Source: Shimia sp.
GTDB lineage: Bacteria > Pseudomonadota > Alphaproteobacteria > Rhodobacterales > Rhodobacteraceae
DNA length: 62,580 bases
Direction: 5' to 3'
Assembly (NCBI GenBank): GCA_024224295.1
Contig: JAAENN010000188.1
Span: forward strand, 1-62,580
This document shows positions 18,253 through 26,302 of this stretch, piece by piece. A program made the translations under genes and the position numbers. Positions within the stretch are counted from its first letter, which is position 1; every line of letters starts with the position of its first letter. Below the pieces are notes generated by a model. The model was not told where the DNA came from and did no database searches. It worked only from the letters and a program-made list of their open reading frames with translations.

Positions 18253-18978
18253 ATGCAAATATCCCGCCCTGTGGGCTTTTCCGTGCCTGATTGGACCGCA
18301 CCACCAAGTCCAAAAGGAGAGGTCTTGGACGGCCAATATGTGCGGCTTGAGCCATTAAGCGCAGAGGCCCATGCAGCGTTGCTCTATCGGGCGTATCAAG
18401 CGGATGACTGGGTTTGGGATTACATGCCCTATGGACCGTTCCATTCGGCGGCGCAATACCATCGTTGGGTGCGGGAAACGGTCGAGAACCAAGACCATTT
18501 TTTCTATGCTATTTACTGCAAGGCGGAACGCACCTTTACTGGAGTGGCGTCTTACTTGCGGATCTATCCCGAGCGCGGGTCCATTGAGGTTGGTAACATC
18601 AACTTTGCGCCAATGATGCAGGGCACACCTGCGGCCACTGAGGCTATGTTTCTTATGATGCAATGGGCCTTTGATGCGGGATACCGCCGCTACGAGTGGA
18701 AATGTGACGCGCTGAATACGCCTTCTCGCCGCGCGGCGCAGCGCTTGGGGCTGAGTTACGAGGGCATCTTCCGCCAAGCGTTGGTCTACAAAGGGCGCAA
18801 TCGTGACACTGCGTGGTTTGCGGCGATTAATCGGGAGTGGCCCGCGTTGAAGGCTGCATTTGAGGTTTGGCTGTCGCCAAACAATTTTGATGAAGTGGGC
18901 CAGCAGCGCGAGCGGTTGAGTGATTTGACACAATTGGTGCGCGTGGTCAGTGACCCGGAGCAAGGGAAGCCAAAATAA
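18253..18978 (+). CDS. GNAT family N-acetyltransferase, RimJ/RimL-like
   Basis: A 241-residue acetyl-CoA-dependent acetyltransferase, predicted cytoplasmic. It has the RimJ/RimL-type N-terminus (VRLEPLSAEAHAALLYRAY), a central beta-bulge region (FTGVASYLRIYPERGSIEVG) and the CoA-binding/late motif of the family (YEWKCDALNTPSRRAAQRLG). The acceptor cannot be deduced; relatives act on protein N-termini or small amines. It follows DUF1501 by 64 nt and ends at a bidirectional hairpin facing the receiver gene. The C-terminal 40 residues after AINREW form a helical extension. Confidence 0.9.
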   Translation: MQISRPVGFSVPDWTAPPSPKGEVLDGQYVRLEPLSAEAHAALLYRAYQADDWVWDYMPYGPFHSAAQYHRWVRETVENQDHFFYAIYCKAERTFTGVASYLRIYPERGSIEVGNINFAPMMQGTPAATEAMFLMMQWAFDAGYRRYEWKCDALNTPSRRAAQRLGLSYEGIFRQALVYKGRNRDTAWFAAINREWPALKAAFEVWLSPNNFDEVGQQRERLSDLTQLVRVVSDPEQGKPK

Positions 18979-18981
18979 CAA

Positions 18982-19008
18982 AGGCGAGGCCTTACGGCCC
19001 CGCCTTGC
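18982..19008. terminator. Hairpin between convergent genes
   Basis: A 10-bp stem with one mismatch (18982-18991 aggcgaggcc with 18996-19005 ggccccgcct, loop ttac). It lies between the acetyltransferase stop and the convergent receiver gene and has only short T/A runs. Confidence 0.6.
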
Positions 19009-19038
19009 TGTCCCGCGCGTGAGTGCGTGTTTCTGTTG

Positions 19039-19752
19039 TTAGATCGTGGCGGCTTCGGTCAGGCGGTTTTCCACGACTCCGTTGAGTTCAGCCACATTGG
19101 CGCGCACGCCGCTGCCTTCTTTGCGAGCGGTTTCTACCGCTTGGGCTGCGTTGAGCAAGCCTTTGTCGCCTGCGCTGCGTGCGAGGCCGCCAAGGAATTG
19201 CGCCACATAGTCAATCAGGTCTTCGTCGGCTTCTTTCAGCGTGTCAGCTGCGTGCAGGAGGTCATCACGGAAGGCGACAGGATCTGGCTTAATGGCTTCG
19301 TTGTCGGCCACACGAGCGACAGTGGGGCGATAGGCGTCAGGCAGGCGACGCAGAATGGCCTGTTGGAATTCGGCCAGCGTGCCATATGGCTTGGCTATGA
19401 AACCATCGGCACCAGCAGCCAGTGCAGCCTCTTGCGCAAAGTCATCGCCGGACGTTCCAAGGATCAGTTCGATTCTGGGAGACGCATTGTTCAGCTCTTC
19501 GATCAGCTCGGCGCCCGAACCATCGGGCAGCCCCATATCCACAATCGCGACGGTTGGCATGTAAACTTGCAAATGTCGTCGAGCGGAGGTCAGACAGTCG
19601 GCACGGCGGATGCGGGCACCGGAGCGCACACACATCAGACGCAGCGCGTCAGAAGAGAAACGGCTGTCTTCCACCACCAGAACGGTCATGCCCAGAAGCG
19701 GGCGGGCGGCTGATGGGGTCGTCAGCGGGGAGAAAGGCGATTTGTCGTCCAT
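19039..19752 (-). CDS. Receiver (REC) domain protein with helical C-terminal extension
   Basis: A 237-residue response-regulator-like protein. ATG 19752 (MDDKSPFSPL) has GAGGA 8 nt upstream. The receiver fold spans about residues 22-145. VLVVEDS supplies acidic residues, VAIVDMGLPDGSG contains the phospho-acceptor Asp, GTSGDD takes the place of the Thr/Ser strand, and AKPYG carries the conserved Lys. The remaining ~90 residues are helical with no DNA-binding or enzymatic motif I recognise (ARSAGDKGLLNAAQAVETA). No kinase is adjacent, so its partner is not visible here. Confidence 0.88.
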   Translation of the reverse strand: MDDKSPFSPLTTPSAARPLLGMTVLVVEDSRFSSDALRLMCVRSGARIRRADCLTSARRHLQVYMPTVAIVDMGLPDGSGAELIEELNNASPRIELILGTSGDDFAQEAALAAGADGFIAKPYGTLAEFQQAILRRLPDAYRPTVARVADNEAIKPDPVAFRDDLLHAADTLKEADEDLIDYVAQFLGGLARSAGDKGLLNAAQAVETARKEGSGVRANVAELNGVVENRLTEAATI

Positions 19753-19927
19753 GTCTGAAATCCTCAACGAAGCGAAAACTAAAAGTACCGAAACGTGCAG
19801 ACAGGCTAGGAAGACATGCCTAACGAAACGTTAAAGACACCCGCGACGCCCTGTCTCTTGCGCCCCTTTGCCATTCACGCACATAAGGGCGCAGAGCGGG
19901 ATACATGCCCAATTGGAGGAAGCAGAA

Positions 19928-20332
19928 ATGATTGGAAGATTGAACCACGTGGCCATTGCGGTGCCGGACCTGGAAGCGGCAAGTGCGCAATATCGGGACG
20001 CGCTGGGCGCGAAAGTTGGCGCACCTCAGGATGAACCGGATCACGGCGTGACCGTGGTGTTCATTGAGCTGCCCAATACCAAAATTGAGCTACTTTACCC
20101 TCTGGGAGAAGACAGCCCAATCAATGGCTTCCTTGGAAAGAATCCGGCCGGCGGCATTCACCACGTGTGTTATGAGGTCGACGATATTCTGGCTGCGCGG
20201 GACCATTTGAAATCCACGGGTGCGCGGGTTCTAGGGAGCGGGGAGCCAAAGATTGGTGCGCACGGCAAGCCGGTTTTGTTCCTGCACCCAAAAGATTTCA
20301 ACGGTTGTCTTGTGGAACTGGAACAGGTCTAA
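19928..20332 (+). CDS. mce: Methylmalonyl-CoA epimerase
   Basis: A 134-residue glyoxalase/VOC-superfamily enzyme that interconverts the R and S forms of methylmalonyl-CoA, linking propionyl-CoA carboxylase to the B12-dependent mutase. ATG 19928 follows GGAGG by 8 nt. Metal ligands are in LNHVAIAVPDL, in GIHHVCYEVDD and in the C-terminal CLVELEQV. The segment KIELLYPLGEDSPI is typical. The DUF1467 gene 69 nt downstream is a frequent neighbour in alphaproteobacteria. Confidence 0.95.
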   Translation: MIGRLNHVAIAVPDLEAASAQYRDALGAKVGAPQDEPDHGVTVVFIELPNTKIELLYPLGEDSPINGFLGKNPAGGIHHVCYEVDDILAARDHLKSTGARVLGSGEPKIGAHGKPVLFLHPKDFNGCLVELEQV

Positions 20333-20401
20333 GGCCTCAACCCAAACGTAGGAGGATTATCGGGTGTAGGATGCCTGTTAATTTTTTGTCAGGAGCGCGC
20401 A

Positions 20402-20707
20402 ATGTCTATCACTTCAGCCCTCGTTTTATACGCTGTCATTTGGTTTATGACCTTTTTGATCGTGATCCCGATTCGTCTCAAAACACAGGGCGACGTGGGC
20501 GAAGTTGTGCCGGGCACACATGCCAGCAGCCCGGAACACCATTACTTAAAAGCTAAGGCGTGGATCACCACAGGCAGTTCTGCGGTGATCTGGGCGATTT
20601 TGTTTTGGATCATCACATCCGGCCTGATCACCGTGCGTGATTTTGACTGGTTCAACGTGATGGGGCCCGCTGACGTGACGGCTCCAGCTGATGGTACAGA
20701 TGGGTAA
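20402..20707 (+). CDS. DUF1467 family two-TM membrane protein
   Basis: A 101-residue inner-membrane protein with two hydrophobic segments (about 5-24, ALVLYAVIWFMTFLIVIPI, and 56-76, AVIWAILFWIITSGLI). The intervening loop is polar (RLKTQGDVGEVVPGTHASSP), which is the DUF1467 signature. The C-terminal PADVTAPADGTDG tail is low-complexity. Function unknown. Its last 56 nt overlap the end of the convergent EI24 gene. Confidence 0.88.
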   Translation: MSITSALVLYAVIWFMTFLIVIPIRLKTQGDVGEVVPGTHASSPEHHYLKAKAWITTGSSAVIWAILFWIITSGLITVRDFDWFNVMGPADVTAPADGTDG

Positions 20708-21374
20708 AGGTCGCCGCGCCTAAGATCGGGATCACCAGGTTCAGCAGCGGCACCACCAGTGGCATCGCCATGAGGGTGCCGGCAAGCCAGATGGTGCCGA
20801 GATGTTTCTTGCGCAGCTTTTTGGCTTCCGAGCGGCCGACGCGACGCATGGCGATCATTTGGAAGTATTCCCGCCCTAGCAGGAAGCCGTTGAGACCCCA
20901 GAAGATGAACAGCGAGAACGGCGGGAAAAATGCATAGAGTATCAGCGCAAATATGTTGGCGGCGATCAATACACCCAGAAAGTTCACGCTGTCTTTGAGG
21001 CCTTCTGCAAAGCTAACGCCAGGAACATCTGGTAGCTCCGGGTAGTGTTTGTCCTCCACCGCGTCGGCCACTTCGTCCAAAAACAGGGACGTGATGGCTG
21101 AGGCCACCGGGATCATCAGAAAAACCGACAAGGCGATCATCAGGAAGAATGAGGCGAACGTAACAAGGTCGCCAACCCAAGAGACATTCCCAAGAAGTTC
21201 CTGCACGGTTTGACCTGCGCCGATCCAACTCAGAAACATTAGGAAGGCGGTATAAACCGCGATCAAAAGCACAAAGGTCAGGCCAATGCCTTTGAAAAGG
21301 ACCCGACGGAAGCGCGGGTCCCCGATTTGGGTTAGTGTCTTGCCAAAAGACGAGATTGCTAGGCTGACAGCCAT
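20652..21374 (-). CDS. EI24 / CysZ-like membrane protein
   Basis: A 240-residue membrane protein of the EI24 domain family, which includes the sulfate permease CysZ. Hydrophobic segments lie near 28-50, 70-100, 135-160 and 195-225. The conserved FSLFIFWGLNGFLLGREYF region sits at about 155-175. CysZ function is possible, but no cysteine or sulfate gene is nearby, so the substrate is open. The start at 21374 overlaps the end of the upstream nitroreductase gene by 16 nt, implying coupled translation. Confidence 0.85.
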   Translation of the reverse strand: MAVSLAISSFGKTLTQIGDPRFRRVLFKGIGLTFVLLIAVYTAFLMFLSWIGAGQTVQELLGNVSWVGDLVTFASFFLMIALSVFLMIPVASAITSLFLDEVADAVEDKHYPELPDVPGVSFAEGLKDSVNFLGVLIAANIFALILYAFFPPFSLFIFWGLNGFLLGREYFQMIAMRRVGRSEAKKLRKKHLGTIWLAGTLMAMPLVVPLLNLVIPILGAATFTHLYHQLEPSRQRAPSR

Positions 21375-21937
21375 GTGACTTTGGTCTCCATATTGGGGCG
21401 GGGGCGCTCTGGGGGCGCGATTTTTTCGGTGCCGATGTGGATGAAGCCAGCAACGCGTTCGCGTGGGGAGAGATTCAGGCCCTTTTCCACAAAACCGCGA
21501 TCATGGCTGGCCCAGCCAGAAAGCCAGTTGGCGCCCCAGCCAGCGGCCAACGCGGCGTTTAGCAACTGCAGGCAGACGCAGGCTGCGGAGTAGGTCTGTT
21601 CAATTTCTGGGATCTTTTCGCTAATCACCGGAGCCTCGATCACCGCGACGACCAGATCGGCCTGGTCAAACTGATCATGTGCCTTGGTGATTTTGTCCGG
21701 GTCCATCTCCAGCATTTTGCCACGATCTTGAGCTAGTTTGGCGAGCTTGGTCAGCGCGGCACCTTCCAGAACGATCAGGTGCCAAGGTTCAAGTTTGCCG
21801 TGGTCAGGGCAGCGCAGGGCCGCTTCAAGCAGCGGTTCCAGTTCCGCGCGGGTGGGCGCGGGGCCAATCAGGGTTTTGGCTGGACGTGAGCGGCGGCTCA
21901 GCAGGAAATCCAGCGCAGCTTGGTTTGGTTGAGGCAT
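21359..21937 (-). CDS. Nitroreductase family protein, YdjA-like
   Basis: A 192-residue FMN-dependent oxidoreductase of the small YdjA-type nitroreductases. ATG 21937 (MPQPNQAALDFLLSRRSRP) has GAGGGA upstream; the open frame continues further but is unsupported. FMN-contacting family segments are RRSRPAKTL near the N-terminus, RCPDHGKLEPWHLIVL and, toward the C-terminus, GFIHIGTEK. The mid-region AACVCLQLLNAALAAGWGANWL is the dimer/FMN helix. The physiological substrate is unknown. It is first in a two-gene operon with the EI24 gene. Confidence 0.9.
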   Translation of the reverse strand: MPQPNQAALDFLLSRRSRPAKTLIGPAPTRAELEPLLEAALRCPDHGKLEPWHLIVLEGAALTKLAKLAQDRGKMLEMDPDKITKAHDQFDQADLVVAVIEAPVISEKIPEIEQTYSAACVCLQLLNAALAAGWGANWLSGWASHDRGFVEKGLNLSPRERVAGFIHIGTEKIAPPERPRPNMETKVTWLSA

Positions 21938-21989
21938 TAGGTCTTCCCTCAGGAGTTGATTGGGTATGTTGGCGTGGCGCAGTTGGGTT

Positions 21990-23105
21990 TCAACCGGGCG
22001 GGCTTGCGAAAATTTCGGCCATCTCATCCACTAGCGCGGCAAAGAAGGCTTCGACGCGGGCGTTGGGCTGGCGTTTGATGAGAGACGCGGCCATGGGGTC
22101 GTCTGCGGTGATAGTGGAGCCGGAGAGCTCTTCGATCACGGCGTGGCCACAAAAAGGCACGTAGGCCTCAGAGTAGCCGCCTTCGTGCACCAGCAACAGT
22201 TTTCCGTCACAGAGGCTGTCTGCGGCCCCCATCACTTGTTTGGTCATCTGGCGGAAGGTGTCCGCTGTGGCCAGCATTCGGGAGAGCGGGTCAAACGCGC
22301 CTGCGTCAAATCCACAAGCAACAATGATCACGTCCGGTTTGAAGGCATGCAGGGCGGGCAGGACAATTTTGTCCATCGCGTGGAGGTATGTGTTGTGCCC
22401 CGCGCCGGGGGGCAGCGGGATGTTGATATTGGTGCCGAGCCCGGCATCTTTTCCCCGGTCAGCTACATCGCCGGTGTCCAGCGGGTAGTTGTGTTCCTGA
22501 TGTATAGAGAGGGTGAGCACATCGTCACGATCATAGTAGATCGCCTCGGTGCCGTTGCCGTGGTGCACGTCCCAATCCAGCACAGCAACACTTTTGGCCA
22601 GGCCTTGCGCTTGAATTTCCTCGATGGCGACAGCGATGTTGGCCAGCAGGCAAAATCCATTAGGCCAGTCAGGCAGGCAGTGATGGCCCGGAGGGCGAGA
22701 AAGCGCGTAGGCGTTTTGCAGGTCACCGGACGTGACCGCGCGCAGGGCTTCGGTGGCAATGCCGGCGGACAGTGCCGCGATTTCGTAGCCGCCTTTGCCA
22801 AAAGGAGTGCGCAGGCCAATTTCTCCGCCGCCCGCGTCCGACACCTCTTTGAACCTTGTCAGAAACTCGGCTGGATGCACGCGTTTTAGCATAGCGTCGG
22901 TGGCTTGCGTTGTGCTGCGCACGTCGAGTTCGTTTGTGAGCCCGGTCACGTCCATCAGGTTTTTGAGCCGGCGTTTGGTTTCTGGGCTTTCGGGGAGGCC
23001 GCCAGCGGCGAGGGGTTGCACGAGATCGCCAACGGGCAGGGTCAAAGCATAGTTTCCGCCCGCATGCCAAAAACACTTTTCGTCAAAAAAGAACCCAGTC
23101 CGCAT
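21990..23105 (-). CDS. Histone deacetylase family (acetylpolyamine/class II HDAC-like) protein
   Basis: A 371-residue zinc-dependent deacetylase-fold enzyme, likely acting on acetylated amines or polyamines. ATG 23105 (MRTGFFFDEKCFWHAGG) follows AGAGG by 6 nt. The catalytic His pair region is RPPGHHCLPD, the zinc ligands are in LDWDVHHGNGTEAIYY (Asp and His) and CGFDAGAFDPLSRM (Asp), and the late motif is LVHEGGYSEAYVP. About 50 nt separate it from the nitroreductase gene. Protein deacetylation cannot be excluded. Confidence 0.92.
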   Translation of the reverse strand: MRTGFFFDEKCFWHAGGNYALTLPVGDLVQPLAAGGLPESPETKRRLKNLMDVTGLTNELDVRSTTQATDAMLKRVHPAEFLTRFKEVSDAGGGEIGLRTPFGKGGYEIAALSAGIATEALRAVTSGDLQNAYALSRPPGHHCLPDWPNGFCLLANIAVAIEEIQAQGLAKSVAVLDWDVHHGNGTEAIYYDRDDVLTLSIHQEHNYPLDTGDVADRGKDAGLGTNINIPLPPGAGHNTYLHAMDKIVLPALHAFKPDVIIVACGFDAGAFDPLSRMLATADTFRQMTKQVMGAADSLCDGKLLLVHEGGYSEAYVPFCGHAVIEELSGSTITADDPMAASLIKRQPNARVEAFFAALVDEMAEIFASPPG

Positions 23106-23291
23106 GTGTAACCTCTCCCCAAAGTACTGCGCGGTCACCCTATGCAGGTGAGGTAACAAATGTAAATCACATGCCGCGCTGGTTGGGCCTTTGCTATCGC
23201 CCAAGGCCTTCAATTGGCAGTAAATTTCTCGCGGATTCACGAGCTGCCGTGACAGGCCAGAGCCCGAAACGAGTTTAGGCCGGCGAGGGGC

Positions 23292-23531
23292 TTATTCGGA
23301 GGGACGTTTGAGCATGTAGACCCCCTCGGGCAAATCCAATGCTGCCGTCAGATCCTGCACCTGTGTGTTGGATAGAGTAATCTTCTGTACAGTGTCTGTG
23401 CGGGGATCGTATTGCTCGATGGTGACGCAGTCGTCAAACATGTGAATGATCACATCTTCCCCCAAGGGGGCTGTGCCTTCGTCAACCAGCGTTACAATGG
23501 TGGCGTCAAATTCGTGCTCTATGCTGAACAT
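23292..23531 (-). CDS. Small conserved hypothetical protein
   Basis: 79 residues from ATG 23531 (MFSIEHEFDATIVTLVDEG); a TTG six codons earlier is the alternative. Acidic, with alternating hydrophobic residues in the first 50 positions suggesting a beta-rich fold (VIIHMFDDCVTIEQYDP), then a helix (NTQVQDLTAALDLPEG). No signal peptide or membrane segment. I do not recognise a named family, but the composition and codon use match its neighbours, so I take it as a real gene. Confidence 0.7.
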   Translation of the reverse strand: MFSIEHEFDATIVTLVDEGTAPLGEDVIIHMFDDCVTIEQYDPRTDTVQKITLSNTQVQDLTAALDLPEGVYMLKRPSE

Positions 23532-23646
23532 GGTCCCAGCGTAGCGCAATGGGGAGGGGGTGCAAGCATTTCCCTCTGGCCTCTGGGGTTTCAGGTGATA
23601 AATTTACACCTGTGTCAGAGAGTTGGGCACCTGTGGGAGGGATGTC

Positions 23647-24375
23647 ATGCACCAGAAATTGTCAGCTAAAGCCTGCTTTATGGGCCTTTGGGTTGCTGCA
23701 GTGTTGAGTGGCTGTGTATCGACAACAACCAGCCCAACGCCGCAACAAGCGGTACAACAAAAGCCGGCGCCACAAATCTCTACGGGACAAGCCACATCGC
23801 GATTGGCACCAGTCAAAGCGCGGATGGAAGGGCTTGTGGAACGCGAATGTCGTGCGCGCACTGCTGCCGGCACCAATTGTGATTACAAAATCTATGTCGA
23901 TCCAAAAGAAACCAAGATCGCCAATGCCTATCAAACACTGGACAAATCCGGGCGTCCTCTCATCGTGTTCACCGCTCCTTTGGTAGCGGAGACGCGCAAC
24001 AACCATGAATTGGCGTTTGTGATGGGGCATGAGGCTGCCCATCATATTGAAGGCCATATCGCGCGCAGTCAGTCCAATGCGATGGCAGGCGCTGCATTGG
24101 GTGCTATTCTGGTTGCCGCTGCCGGGGGGAATGCCCAAGCGGTTGAGGCCGCAATGGACCTTGGCGCGGGTGTGGGCGCGCGCAGTTATTCAAAATCTCA
24201 TGAGTTGGAAGCGGATCGGTTAGGCACGATCCTGACGCATAAGTCGGGGTATGACCCAATGATTGGTGTAAAGTTTTTTGAGCGCACGCCGGATCCGGGC
24301 AATCAGTTCCTGGGTACTCACCCGCCCAATGCGTCGCGTATCTCAATTGTGAAACAGACGGCAGCGGGGCTGTAA
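23647..24375 (+). CDS. M48 family metalloprotease lipoprotein
   Basis: 242 residues from ATG 23647, with GGAGGG 6 nt upstream. The lipoprotein signal ends in LSGC (residues 20-23), placing it in the periplasm, anchored to a membrane. A Pro/Gln-rich linker follows. The peptidase M48 domain has the zinc site HEAAHH in AFVMGHEAAHHIEGH and the third ligand Glu in SHELEADRLGT. It resembles LoiP/YcaL-type periplasmic proteases involved in outer-membrane protein quality control. TNPP-like GTHPPNASRI near the end is typical. The next gene starts 4 nt after its stop. Confidence 0.93.
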   Translation: MHQKLSAKACFMGLWVAAVLSGCVSTTTSPTPQQAVQQKPAPQISTGQATSRLAPVKARMEGLVERECRARTAAGTNCDYKIYVDPKETKIANAYQTLDKSGRPLIVFTAPLVAETRNNHELAFVMGHEAAHHIEGHIARSQSNAMAGAALGAILVAAAGGNAQAVEAAMDLGAGVGARSYSKSHELEADRLGTILTHKSGYDPMIGVKFFERTPDPGNQFLGTHPPNASRISIVKQTAAGL

Positions 24376-24379
24376 GCGC

Positions 24380-24733
24380 GTGCTGCAAGTGATGAATGTG
24401 GTCACCGATCGGGGCAGCAAATATGCGGTGTCCGGTGGCAAGGTGACCAGCCGCAAAGAGGCGGACGCGTTTCTCAAAGAACTTAAGCGAAACAAGAAAT
24501 TTGCCAAGGCGACGCACAACACTTGGGCCGCATTGATGGCAGACGGCACCTCGTTGAAAGGGGATGACGGGGAGAGCGGCGCCGGGCTGGTCATCCTTCG
24601 GATGCTGGAGCGCGAAGAGCTGATGGAGCACATTGTGGTCGTAACGCGTTGGTATGGGGGCACAAAGCTGGGCGGGGATCGGTTCCGTCGGGTGCAGGAT
24701 TGCGTGCGGGCTTATCTTGAGGCGCTAACTTAA
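24380..24733 (+). CDS. YigZ/IMPACT family protein
   Basis: A 117-residue member of the UPF0029/IMPACT family. It starts at GTG 24380, or at ATG 24392, directly behind the M48 gene. The signature is present: SRKEADAFLKELK, ATHNTWAALM, GDDGESGAGLVILRML and VVTRWYGGTKLGGDRFRRV. It lacks the extra C-terminal domain of E. coli YigZ (about 205 residues), so it is the short form common in alphaproteobacteria. The family is linked to translation-related regulation, but the bacterial role is not settled. Confidence 0.88.
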   Translation: MLQVMNVVTDRGSKYAVSGGKVTSRKEADAFLKELKRNKKFAKATHNTWAALMADGTSLKGDDGESGAGLVILRMLEREELMEHIVVVTRWYGGTKLGGDRFRRVQDCVRAYLEALT

Positions 24734-24832
24734 GCGCGATCAAAGTCTTCTCAAATTGGTGATTGATGCAGGTCAAGGGCGTACTTTGGGTGGCCTGATA
24801 GACTGCGTGGGTCAGCTACCGGAGAAGCGTTC

Positions 24833-25102
24833 ATGACCATTGTGACAGATCGGACTGCAAAGCTGCGCCTTCACGCGGCGCTGCTGGATGACACGGGCAG
24901 CCGCTTGGGCATGGACCTGCAGGAAGCGGCCATCCGCGGCGCGCTCAAGTTTGAAGAGATTTCCGACGCGGTTCTGCGCTGTACCACATGCAGTGAACCT
25001 GAGGCCTGTGCGCATTGGCTGAAAGAGGAGGGCGCGGTGGTGGCTGCGCCGCATTACTGTCGCAACACGAAGCTGCTGAAACGACTGCAAAGGGCCGAAT
25101 AG
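24833..25102 (+). CDS. Four-cysteine small protein, DUF6455-like (paralogue 1)
   Basis: 89 residues. The helical N-terminal half contains LGMDLQEAAIRGALKFEEIS, followed by the cysteine motif CTTCSEPEACAHWL and a fourth Cys in APHYCRNTKLLKRL. The spacing C-x2-C-x5-C-x(n)-C is shared with the next two genes, although overall identity is modest. Four conserved Cys suggest a metal or iron-sulfur site; this is inference. First of three consecutive paralogues on the same strand. Confidence 0.82.
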   Translation: MTIVTDRTAKLRLHAALLDDTGSRLGMDLQEAAIRGALKFEEISDAVLRCTTCSEPEACAHWLKEEGAVVAAPHYCRNTKLLKRLQRAE

Positions 25103-25119
25103 GCGCAAAGGAGTGAGAG

Positions 25120-25401
25120 ATGAAACCGCTTGGCGATCGCACGGAACATTACTGGCTGGCGCAGCGCATGGCACAGTTGACGCAGACCGACCTGGTGGCG
25201 GCGATGGCGCAGGCGGAGCTCTCGCAGGAAGATTGGGCCGAGATGGTGGAGCGGTGCCGCGGTTGCAATTGGGAAGCTGGGTGCAATCGGTATGTCGCTG
25301 CGCATGAGCGGATGGCACTGATCGAAGAGGTTGCACCGGAGTCTTGTGTGAACAAAAACCGCTTCAAGCGGCTTAAGACAGCGTTGGAGGCGCAGGCGTA
25401 A
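25120..25401 (+). CDS. Four-cysteine small protein, DUF6455-like (paralogue 2)
   Basis: 93 residues, with AAAGGAG upstream of ATG 25120. It has the same layout as its neighbours: MAQLTQTDLVAAMAQAELS helices, then CRGCNWEAGCNRYV, and the last Cys in APESCVNKNRFKRL. Shared opening with paralogue 3 (PLGDxxxHxWLxxxMA) shows these two are the closer pair. Its stop overlaps the start of the third copy (TAATG), so the genes are co-translated. Confidence 0.82.
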   Translation: MKPLGDRTEHYWLAQRMAQLTQTDLVAAMAQAELSQEDWAEMVERCRGCNWEAGCNRYVAAHERMALIEEVAPESCVNKNRFKRLKTALEAQA

Positions 25402-25667
25402 TGGGAAATATTCAGCCTCTTGGCGATCCGGTGACACATTTCTGGCTGACCCGGAGCATGGCGCGGGTGCTGGGCGTGTCCTTAAGTGAGGCGATGTTGG
25501 ATCAGGCGCTCAGTGCCGAGGACTATGCGGCGATGGTCACACGCTGCCGCATGTGTCCTCACACTGAAGCCTGTCAGAGTTTTTTGGGGCAACGGGCCGG
25601 GACGGTCAAGGGAGCGCCGGAGTTCTGCTGCCACACGGAGTTGTTCCAAGAGTTGCAGAAGGCGTGA
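25401..25667 (+). CDS. Four-cysteine small protein, DUF6455-like (paralogue 3)
   Basis: 88 residues starting in the stop codon of the preceding copy. It shows HFWLTRSMARVLGVSLSEAM, then CRMCPHTEACQSFL, and a double Cys in APEFCCHTELFQEL. It ends 3 nt before the convergent DCC-family gene. No signal peptide, so presumably cytoplasmic. Function unknown. Confidence 0.82.
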   Translation: MGNIQPLGDPVTHFWLTRSMARVLGVSLSEAMLDQALSAEDYAAMVTRCRMCPHTEACQSFLGQRAGTVKGAPEFCCHTELFQELQKA

Positions 25668-25670
25668 TGC

Positions 25671-26048
25671 CTAAGACGCCTGCGCTTTGGCTTGTCGACG
25701 CAGGTGTTTGCGGTAGAGCCATGGCGCAAGCGCGTGGTCATAGACGAGACAAGCCAGTTGCTTGACGCCGGGCAAACCTACAAGCCGCGCGAGCCAGCGG
25801 AAGCGCGGCATTTCCTGCCAGAGGATCAGGAAGGCGGGAATGCCGGAATAGAGCTCCCCGTTGGCCGTGACATGCAGACGCTTGGCGGCGGTTTCTGGAT
25901 CAATGCCCCATTGTGATAGAGAGTCAGAGTTCAGGTCGTCATAGGCGACGGGGATGTCACGCTGTTCGGTGTAAGACCGGTAGTGACAGATCTCTGCGTC
26001 ACAGATCGGACAGTCTGCATTGTAAAGCACGCGCGTTTCGTTGGACAT
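25671..26048 (-). CDS. DCC family thiol-disulfide oxidoreductase-like protein (DUF393)
   Basis: 125 residues. The N-terminal CxxC motif sits in LYNADCPICDAEICHY, the DxxCxxC pattern that defines DUF393/DCC proteins with a thioredoxin-like fold. The mid-region VTANGELYSGIPAFLILW and a basic C-terminus (LYRKHLRRQAKAQAS) are typical. Redox function is inferred from the family; no partner is adjacent. A CTCTCC complement (GGAGAGT) upstream serves as ribosome site. Confidence 0.88.
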   Translation of the reverse strand: MSNETRVLYNADCPICDAEICHYRSYTEQRDIPVAYDDLNSDSLSQWGIDPETAAKRLHVTANGELYSGIPAFLILWQEMPRFRWLARLVGLPGVKQLACLVYDHALAPWLYRKHLRRQAKAQAS

Positions 26049-26176
26049 GTCACTCTCCTTACGAGGGATGTGTCTCGGGCCGTTTGTGGCTGTGAGGAGA
26101 GCCTAAGCCTTGGGGGATGGGGCCTCAAGGGACAGGATGTCGCTGTTTTGGTGAAGCTCCTAGCGTCACGCTATTG

Positions 26177-26278
26177 AGCCGAACCTCCGGTTCGGCCAGC
26201 GCCCGACCCTCCCGTTTTGTCGGAGACAAACCTTCGGTTTGATGGGAGGGCGCTCACGCACCCACCCAGGGTCAGGCG
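26177..26278. repeat. Intergenic repeat element, copy 2 (structured)
   Basis: A series of hairpins in a gene-free stretch: gccgaac-ctcc-ggttcggc (about 26178-26195), then gcgcccgaccctccc (26200-26214) pairing with gggagggcgc (26244-26253) around an inner aaaccttcggttt hairpin. It ends in cccacccagggtcaggcg (26261-26278), identical to 13346-13363 in copy 1. This looks like a dispersed, RNA-structured intergenic element. Confidence 0.65.
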
Positions 26279-26302
26279 TTGAAGGGCTGCCAACTTTGGT
26301 TT

